Below are positions 1 to 4,043 of a stretch of DNA of 6,251 nt, piece after piece (the first letter of the stretch is position 1; each line of letters opens with the position of its first letter). A program made the translations under genes and the position numbers. The DNA comes from Candidatus Kaiserbacteria bacterium CG_4_10_14_0_2_um_filter_50_16. Lineage in GTDB: Bacteria > Patescibacteriota > Minisyncoccia > Phycocordibacterales > Phycocordibacteraceae. The notes beneath the pieces are model-generated. The model was not told where the DNA came from and searched no databases. It was given only the letters and a program-made list of their open reading frames with translations. The stretch covers positions 1,426-7,676 of the forward strand of contig PFPP01000008.1 in assembly GCA_002793115.1 (NCBI GenBank). The letters are read 5' to 3'.

Positions 1-24
1 TGAAGCTGAAGTAATGTGTTTCAT
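1..24 (-). CDS. 5' end of an unidentified minus-strand gene (partial)
   Basis: On the complement an ATG at 24-22 opens a frame reading MKHITSAS that leaves the window at position 1. It is not an accidental ATG: it follows a near-perfect Shine-Dalgarno stretch (AAGGAGGTGG, complement of 27-36) at normal spacing, and a good minus-strand promoter candidate lies further upstream (81-108). Eight residues are too few to name a product. The gene is divergent from pilB, so a pilus role is possible, but nothing visible supports one. Confidence 0.6.
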
Positions 25-26
25 AT

Positions 27-36
27 CCACCTCCTT
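27..36 (-). promoter_or_regulatory. Strong Shine-Dalgarno site of the minus-strand partial gene
   Basis: The complement reads AAGGAGGTGG, almost full complementarity to the 16S anti-SD, a few bases before the ATG at 24. It is by far the best ribosome binding site in the window. The plus-strand genes mostly have weak or no such sites, so this gene is probably translated at a higher rate. Confidence 0.65.
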
Positions 37-55
37 CTTTCCTATTTTTTGTTTA

Positions 56-85
56 TTGCTCAATGACCAGTCTAATTACTATGAT
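56..85 (+). promoter_or_regulatory. Candidate promoter for pilB
   Basis: TTGCTC (56-61) and TATGAT (80-85) are 18 bases apart. The -10 is close to consensus; the -35 matches only in TTG. Transcription would start near 92, leaving a leader of about 50 nt. A second TATGAT sits at 138-143, directly against the pilB start; used as a -10 it would give a nearly leaderless message starting around the ATG at 150, but no -35 is visible for it. Confidence 0.3.
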
Positions 86-108
86 ACATTATTCTATCAG
101 TTCGTCAA
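81..108 (-). promoter_or_regulatory. Candidate sigma-70-type promoter for the minus-strand gene
   Basis: On the complement, TTGACG (108-103) is followed after 16 bases by TATCAT (86-81). Each hexamer differs from consensus at one position. Transcription would start near 74, giving a leader of about 50 nt before the ATG at 24. The -10 lies on the same bases as the plus-strand -10 candidate TATGAT (80-85), so the two promoters may exclude each other. An alternative -10, TAGAAT (96-91), has no good -35. Confidence 0.4.
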
Positions 109-127
109 GCCTCTCTCTGGAGCCAAT

Positions 128-142
128 ATGCTGATGCTATGA
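128..142 (+). CDS. Four-codon minigene (MLML-stop) just upstream of pilB
   Basis: ATG CTG ATG CTA TGA occupies 128-142. The only Shine-Dalgarno-like motif in the pilB leader, GGAG at 119-122, is 5 nt before this ATG but 21 nt before the pilB ATG, too far to serve pilB directly. The stop ends one base before the pilB ATG (144), a geometry suited to termination-reinitiation coupling. It may equally be chance in a short leader, since the region simply repeats ATGCT-like strings. Confidence 0.2.
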   Translation: MLML

Positions 143-143
143 T

Positions 144-1820
144 ATGCTCATGGATCTTCCATTTGACACGAAGCGTGAAGAAAAGAAGCTCACCGAGGTG
201 CGCGAGCGCGAGGAGGAGGATGTTGCGCATATTCTCTCCGAGAAATACGGCATGGCGTATGCCGATCTTTCCTTGAAAGAAATAGACAACGAGGCGCTCC
301 GCGTCATCCCGAAAGAAGAAGCACAACGCGCTGAAGCGGCGGCATTCGTAAAAACAGCAAAAACACTTTCTTTTGCCATCCATAATCCGAATAATCCAGC
401 ACTTGCAACACTCATTGCTGATCTCACAAAACGTGGATTTTCATTGCAAAAGTTCCTTGTTTCTAAAAAAAGTCTTGAGAAGGTACTCGAGCGCTATAGT
501 GATCTTTCTTCCACTACTGAATCGAGGGCTGGTATGTTTACTGTCGCCACTGAAACACTCGAGAAACTCACAAAAGAAAGTAGCACGCTCAAGACGCTCG
601 AACAGGAACTTAATGCCGCCACAGCCCTCAAAGAACTCGATCGCGTGTCGCATATTTTCGAGACTATTCTCGCCGGCGCGTTCGCACTCCGAGCTTCTGA
701 CATCCATTTCGAACCGAGTGAGAAAAAAACACTTTTGCGTTTGCGCATCGATGGCATCTTGTTTGATGCGTATTTCTTCGATCCTGCTACCTATCATCAG
801 CTCAATTCGCGCATCAAACTACTCTCGGGCGTGAAGCTGAATATCAATAACCAAGCACAGGACGGCCGCTTCAGCGTCGCGCGCGCAAAGAACGAGGTTG
901 AAATGCGCATTTCTTTCATTCCAGGCAATTACGGAGAGTCGATCGTGATGCGCATTCTCGATCCCGAAGCGACAAAGGTCTCGTATAAGGAACTCGGCAT
1001 CCACCCGAAGCTTCTCGCGCGTCTCGAGACGGAAATTAGGCGGCCAAACGGCATGCTGCTCACTACTGGTCCGACTGGGAGCGGTAAGACGACGACGCTC
1101 TACTCATTCCTCCGCGAGATTCATACGCCGGAAATAAAAATAATTACCATTGAAGACCCAGTTGAATACCATCTCGACGGTATCGTGCAAACGCAGGTTC
1201 TTGGAGAGAAATATACTTTTTCCGAAGGATTGAAATCGATTGTGCGCCAAGACCCAGACATCATCATGGTTGGCGAAATACGCGACGGCGAGACTGCCGA
1301 TATCGCTATCCAAGCCGCACTTACGGGTCATTTCGTGTTCTCTACTCTTCATACCAATAATGCGGCCGGAACCTTCCCGCGCCTCGTGGACCTCGGCGCA
1401 GATCCAAAGTCGTTCGGTTCGGCGGTGACGGTCTCTATGGCACAACGCCTCGTGCGTAAATTAAATCCGAATAAGAAAAAAGAGCGCTCTCTCACAGATG
1501 AGGAGAAAAAAATGATCGCGAAAGTGTTCGAACCGTTGAGCGATAAGTCTCTCATTCCAAAAAAAATAGAAACTGTATGGGATCCGGCTCCCGCAAGCGA
1601 TGAGGAGACCGGATATCACGGCCGTATCGGCCTTTATGAAGCGATTTTTATGGACGACGAACTCGCGCACTTCCTCCGCGATAATCCGCCAGAAAACGAG
1701 ATCGCGAAATTGACTGCAAAACAGGGCTACCTCACCATGGCGCAAGACGGCATACTCAAGGCGCTCGCCGGCACTACATCCATTTCCGAAGTCGCCGCGA
1801 CTATCGATTTACCGAGATAA
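144..1820 (+). CDS. pilB: PilB/GspE-family type IV pilus assembly ATPase
   Basis: A 558-residue cytoplasmic secretion ATPase (GspE/PilB/T2SSE family) that would drive pilin polymerisation by a type IV pilus-like machine. Residues about 25-120 fit an N-terminal MshEN/T2SSE-N domain. An N2 domain follows, with the ASDIHFEP motif at 184-191. The ATPase core has Walker A GPTGSGKT at 309-316, the Asp box around IEDPVEYH at 336-343, Walker B DIIMVGEIRD at 372-381 and the His box TGHFVFSTLHTN at 394-405. After QRLVRKL (434-440) relatives usually carry a zinc-binding four-Cys insert; here that stretch is Lys/Glu-rich, and the whole protein has no Cys. GRIGLYE (493-499) resumes the family pattern. The frame is closed by a stop at 132, so the start is ATG 144 or ATG 150; neither has a Shine-Dalgarno site. 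No pilC or pilT adjoins, so PilB rather than GspE is inferred from the likely host group. Confidence 0.92.
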   Translation: MLMDLPFDTKREEKKLTEVREREEEDVAHILSEKYGMAYADLSLKEIDNEALRVIPKEEAQRAEAAAFVKTAKTLSFAIHNPNNPALATLIADLTKRGFSLQKFLVSKKSLEKVLERYSDLSSTTESRAGMFTVATETLEKLTKESSTLKTLEQELNAATALKELDRVSHIFETILAGAFALRASDIHFEPSEKKTLLRLRIDGILFDAYFFDPATYHQLNSRIKLLSGVKLNINNQAQDGRFSVARAKNEVEMRISFIPGNYGESIVMRILDPEATKVSYKELGIHPKLLARLETEIRRPNGMLLTTGPTGSGKTTTLYSFLREIHTPEIKIITIEDPVEYHLDGIVQTQVLGEKYTFSEGLKSIVRQDPDIIMVGEIRDGETADIAIQAALTGHFVFSTLHTNNAAGTFPRLVDLGADPKSFGSAVTVSMAQRLVRKLNPNKKKERSLTDEEKKMIAKVFEPLSDKSLIPKKIETVWDPAPASDEETGYHGRIGLYEAIFMDDELAHFLRDNPPENEIAKLTAKQGYLTMAQDGILKALAGTTSISEVAATIDLPR

Positions 1821-1838
1821 AACAAAATCCCGTCCATA

Positions 1839-1971
1839 CTCCTCAAGGCAAAACCCGCAGTAACGCGGGGAAGACGAGACACCTGAGGAGTTTCGCAGTG
1901 CTCATACCGAAGTACGGGACCACGAAATCCTTGGGGAAACGCCCAAAGCCGTCAAGCCTTGCCTAGAGGAG
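1839..1971 (+). ncRNA. Candidate structured RNA or cis-regulatory leader between pilB and ruvB
   Basis: This 133-nt interval has dense complementarity. 1839-1851 pairs with 1959-1971 at 12 of 13 positions (only A1845/A1965 mismatched) and could close the element. In competition, 1838-1845 pairs perfectly over 8 bp with 1884-1891, and that fold can be capped by a 6-bp stem 1828-1833/1914-1919. Smaller hairpins fit either fold: 1854-1858/1865-1869 (CCCGC/GCGGG), 1891-1895/1908-1912 (TTTCG/CGAAG, one G-U) and 1931-1935/1942-1946 (TTGGG/CCCAA). The contested strand CTCCTC resembles an anti-Shine-Dalgarno, and both partners contain GAGGAG. I recognise none of the signatures of SRP RNA, RNase P, tmRNA or common riboswitches. 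It may be a trans-acting RNA or a switch in the 5' leader of the ruv operon. The strand is assumed from the flanking genes. Confidence 0.4.
1898..1966 (+). CDS. Possible 22-codon basic leader peptide (GTG start)
   Basis: A GTG at 1898 lies 7 nt after GAGGAG (1885-1890) and opens 22 codons ending at TAG 1964-1966. The product would start MLIPKYG and end PSSLA, with four Lys, one Arg and no acidic residue. Its stop overlaps a second GAGGAG (1966-1971), itself 7 nt before an ATG at 1979. Both ribosome-binding-like sites pair with the same upstream CTCCTC. Length and composition do not prove coding; a structured RNA rich in GAGGAG could produce this by chance. Confidence 0.15.
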   Translation: MLIPKYGTTKSLGKRPKPSSLA

Positions 1972-1973
1972 AA

Positions 1974-2001
1974 TGAACATGATCAAAAACTATGCTAAAA
2001 T
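1974..2001 (+). promoter_or_regulatory. Candidate extended -10 promoter before ruvB
   Basis: TGCTAAAAT at 1993-2001 fits an extended -10 (TGnTAnAAT-like). TGAACA at 1974-1979, 16 nt upstream, matches four of six -35 bases. Transcription would start near 2008, leaving about 17 nt before the ruvB ATG with no Shine-Dalgarno site, so the message would be nearly leaderless. If used, this promoter bypasses the structured RNA upstream. Confidence 0.3.
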
Positions 2002-2024
2002 GATACTAGCATCATCATATTTTT

Positions 2025-3017
2025 ATGTCAAGAGCCACACATCTCCATTCCTTGTCCACATCGCTCGACGCGGCATTGCGACCGAGCCGTTGGGACGAAT
2101 ATGTCGGCCAGACGCAGGTAAAAGCGAATGTGCGCATCGCTATTGATGCGGCGAAAAAGCGCGGAAGCATGCCGGAGCACATCCTCTTCTACGGCCCTCC
2201 CGGCGTTGGAAAGACGACGCTTGCTTATCTCGTAGCCGCGACGCTTGAATCACCCCTGAAGAGCACGTCCGGCGTCGCGATAGAGCGTGCCGGCGACCTC
2301 GCCGCCATACTCACCAACCTCGAGCCAAATACTGTTCTTTTTATCGATGAAATTCACCGCCTCTCGCGCAAGATCGAAGAGCTCCTCTACCCAGCGCTCG
2401 AATCGGGACATCTCGACCTCATCCTCGGGAAAGGCCCTTCGGCGCGCACCGTTGAACTCGCGCTCCCGCCTTTCACTCTGGTCGGCGCGACAACGCGCGT
2501 CGCAGATCTCTCGGGCCCGCTCCGCTCACGCTTCGGAGGCGGCGTTTTTCAGCTCGATTTCTATAGTGATGACGATCTGAAGGACATCATCCGCCGTTCG
2601 GCCGGCCTCCTCAACCTCTCGGCGCCGAAAGAGGTTATCGACCGTATCGCGGCGAGGAGCCGCGCGACCCCGCGCGTCGCGAATGCGCTCCTGAAGCGCG
2701 TGCGCGACTTTTCTGAAGTACATGAGCGAGCGCTTTCCGCCACGCTCTGTGATGAAGCATGCGAACTTTTTGGTATTGATGTTTTCGGTCTTACAAAAGA
2801 TGATCGCCGATACCTTCACACATTCCTGACGAGCTTCCGTGGAGGGCCCACTGGCGTCCGTGCATTAGCTGCCGCTCTTCATGAAGATTCCGATACGATC
2901 GAATACATCTACGAGCCGTATTTGCTTCGCCTCGGCTTCATCGAGCGCTCGCCACGCGGTCGTATACTCACCCACAAAGGTCGTGAGTATCTCGATGGAA
3001 AATCTTCATTATTCTGA
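2025..3017 (+). CDS. ruvB: Holliday junction branch migration motor RuvB
   Basis: RuvB is the AAA+ motor that, with RuvA, pumps DNA through a Holliday junction during recombinational repair. At 330 residues it is close to the family length. Visible in order: the LRPSRWDEYVGQ entry motif (18-29), Walker A GPPGVGKT (57-64), Walker B LFIDEIH (105-111), sensor 1 GATTR (154-158), the arginine-finger segment PLRSRFG (165-171), sensor 2 with Arg217 in ATPRVAN (214-220), and a C-terminal winged helix containing FRGGPTGVRALAAALHED (271-288), EPYLLRLGFIERSPRGR (297-313). A small insertion (GGGVFQLDF) follows the arginine finger where relatives have GIVQRLEF. ATG 2025 is the only usual start, because the frame is stopped at 2007; no Shine-Dalgarno site precedes it. 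It leads the run ruvB-yebC-ruvC-PBP and is 4 nt from yebC. RuvA must be encoded elsewhere. Confidence 0.97.
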   Translation: MSRATHLHSLSTSLDAALRPSRWDEYVGQTQVKANVRIAIDAAKKRGSMPEHILFYGPPGVGKTTLAYLVAATLESPLKSTSGVAIERAGDLAAILTNLEPNTVLFIDEIHRLSRKIEELLYPALESGHLDLILGKGPSARTVELALPPFTLVGATTRVADLSGPLRSRFGGGVFQLDFYSDDDLKDIIRRSAGLLNLSAPKEVIDRIAARSRATPRVANALLKRVRDFSEVHERALSATLCDEACELFGIDVFGLTKDDRRYLHTFLTSFRGGPTGVRALAAALHEDSDTIEYIYEPYLLRLGFIERSPRGRILTHKGREYLDGKSSLF

Positions 3018-3021
3018 AGTT

Positions 3022-3576
3022 ATGTCCGGACATAGTAAATGGTCACAGATAAAACGGCAGAAGTCGGCTAGCGATGCGGCGAAGAGCCGTATCTTCTCGC
3101 GCCACGCGCGTCTTATCACACTCGAATCAAAAAAGGCAGGAGGAAATCTTTCAGCATCAGAGCTTTCGGTCGCCATCGCGCGCGCCAAGGCGGAAAATAT
3201 GCCGAAGGATAATATCGAGCGCGCCATCGCAAAAGGAATGTCGAAGGATGCTGGAAACTTGGAACAAGTAATATATGAAATGTATGGTCCGGGCGGCGTC
3301 GCGATTCTCGCCGAAGCACTTACTGATAATAAGAATCGCACGACGCAGGAAATAAAACATCTCTTGTCGCTACAGGGAGTCGAGCTCGCGGCGCCGGGCG
3401 CCGCGAGCTGGGCATTTAAGAAAACGAGCGATGCCTACATCCCGAACGAGCAGCTCATTGAAATAGACGGGACCGACGAAGACCAACTGCGAGCGATTCT
3501 CGAAGTGCTCGATGAGCACGGGGATATTCAGCGGATATTTACCAATGCACAAGGATATGAGGATACTGGCAATTGA
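3022..3576 (+). CDS. yebC: YebC/TACO1-family protein, internally shortened
   Basis: YebC/PmpR/TACO1 proteins were annotated as DNA-binding regulators; more recent work ties family members to translation, including of proline-rich stretches. The start at 3022 gives the family's hallmark MSGHSKWSQIKRQK; the open frame extends upstream to an ATG at 2881, but that would only add residues out of frame inside ruvB. Core motifs follow: AENMPKDNIERAIAKG (57-72), YEMYGPGGVAI (85-95), LTDNKNRT (100-107) and the GAASWAFKK strand (126-134). The C-terminal piece YIPNEQLIEID then LDEHGDIQRIFTN (163-175) aligns with the end of E. coli YebC. The protein has only 184 residues against about 245 usually: roughly 60 residues, one ferredoxin-like domain, are missing between about residues 134 and 138. 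The reading frame is intact, so it reads as a natural compact form rather than a frameshift. It starts 4 nt after ruvB and overlaps ruvC. Confidence 0.93.
   Translation: MSGHSKWSQIKRQKSASDAAKSRIFSRHARLITLESKKAGGNLSASELSVAIARAKAENMPKDNIERAIAKGMSKDAGNLEQVIYEMYGPGGVAILAEALTDNKNRTTQEIKHLLSLQGVELAAPGAASWAFKKTSDAYIPNEQLIEIDGTDEDQLRAILEVLDEHGDIQRIFTNAQGYEDTGN
3383..3409. repeat. 27-nt perfect palindrome (13-bp arms, 1-nt centre) inside yebC
   Basis: AGCTCGCGGCGCC (3383-3395) and its exact reverse complement (3397-3409) flank a single G at 3396. In RNA this would form a hairpin of about 11 G/C-rich pairs with a 5-nt loop. It codes for ELAAPGAAS (residues 121-129), just before the missing YebC domain. 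No T-run follows (GGGCATTTAAG), so it is not a standard intrinsic terminator on the plus strand. Confidence 0.8.
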
Positions 3577-4042
3577 CCCCGGATACGATCGTCTTGGTGT
3601 CGCAATTATCGAGGGTGATTCATCGCGGCCGACACTTCTCATGAGTGGATGCATGCAACCGAAGAAAGGTGCACGCGAATATCGCCTCGCGCAAATTTCA
3701 AGAACGATCAGCGACACAATCAGGAAATATGCTCCCGATGCGCTCGCTATCGAGACGCTTTTTTTTAGCATCAATAAAAAGACTGCTTTCGGCGTCGCCG
3801 AAGCACGCGGCGCAATCCTAGCCGCAGCCGGCATTGATGCTTTACCTGTTATTGAATGTTCTCCGCAGCAGGTAAAACTCGCGGTAACCGGTTATGGAAG
3901 CGCAACCAAGGTGGCTGTCGCGAACATGATTCCAAAACTCCTCGTTCTTAAAAAAAAGAAACGTCTTGATGACGAATTAGATGCTATTGCCATCGGCATT
4001 ACCGCGCTTGCCGTAGGAACGAGGGAGAATAAAGAATGGTAG
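3557..4042 (+). CDS. ruvC: Holliday junction resolvase RuvC
   Basis: RuvC is the RNase H-fold endonuclease that nicks Holliday junctions symmetrically after RuvAB branch migration. With the start at 3557 it has 161 residues (E. coli has 173) and begins MRILAIDPGYDRLG. All four metal-binding acids are visible: Asp7 in IDPG, Glu66 in AIETLFF, and Asp139 and Asp142 in DDELDAIAIG. The FFSINKKTAFGVAEARGAIL helix (69-88) and VTGYGSATK (110-118) also fit the family. ATG 3557 is preferred because it yields the usual N terminus; ATG 3545 would add MHKD and is also possible, while the ATG at 3512 adds a stretch the family lacks. The start lies 20 nt inside the end of yebC, implying translational coupling. 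An AAGGA sits only one base from the ATG, too close for a classical site. It ends 1 nt before the PBP gene. Confidence 0.94.
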   Translation: MRILAIDPGYDRLGVAIIEGDSSRPTLLMSGCMQPKKGAREYRLAQISRTISDTIRKYAPDALAIETLFFSINKKTAFGVAEARGAILAAAGIDALPVIECSPQQVKLAVTGYGSATKVAVANMIPKLLVLKKKKRLDDELDAIAIGITALAVGTRENKEW

Positions 4043-4043
4043 C

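Noticed and set aside
1104..1445. Minus-strand open frame of 113 codons opposite pilB
   Set aside because: It lies across the PilB Walker A-to-His-box core; composition reflects the opposite strand and no motif is recognisable.
1853..1870. Intrinsic terminator on the minus strand (CCCGC hairpin followed by TTTT)
   Set aside because: The stem is only 5 bp with four Ts, and no minus-strand gene lies upstream of it. It fits better as a hairpin of the plus-strand RNA candidate.
1839..1971. SRP RNA, RNase P RNA, tmRNA or 6S RNA
   Set aside because: The conserved signature strings of SRP RNA, RNase P and tmRNA are absent, and the length is short for RNase P and tmRNA. 6S cannot be excluded firmly, but the branched hairpins do not suggest its single long bubble-bearing rod.
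2000..2024. Terminator from ATGAT/ATCAT followed by TTTTT before ruvB
   Set aside because: The stem is five A/T-rich pairs and the T-run is separated from it; it overlaps the likely ruvB promoter instead.
2881..3021. Upstream extension of yebC to ATG 2881
   Set aside because: The extra 47 codons lie within the ruvB C terminus in another frame; the family N terminus MSGHSKW begins exactly at 3022.
3512..3556. Longer ruvC start at 3512
   Set aside because: RuvC proteins begin at or near MRILxIDPG; the added residues come from yebC coding sequence and match nothing in the family.
3370..3834. Minus-strand open frame of 154 codons opposite yebC/ruvC
   Set aside because: It is antisense to two well-supported genes, has Ser/Arg/Ala-rich low-information sequence, and no ribosome binding site or recognisable motif.
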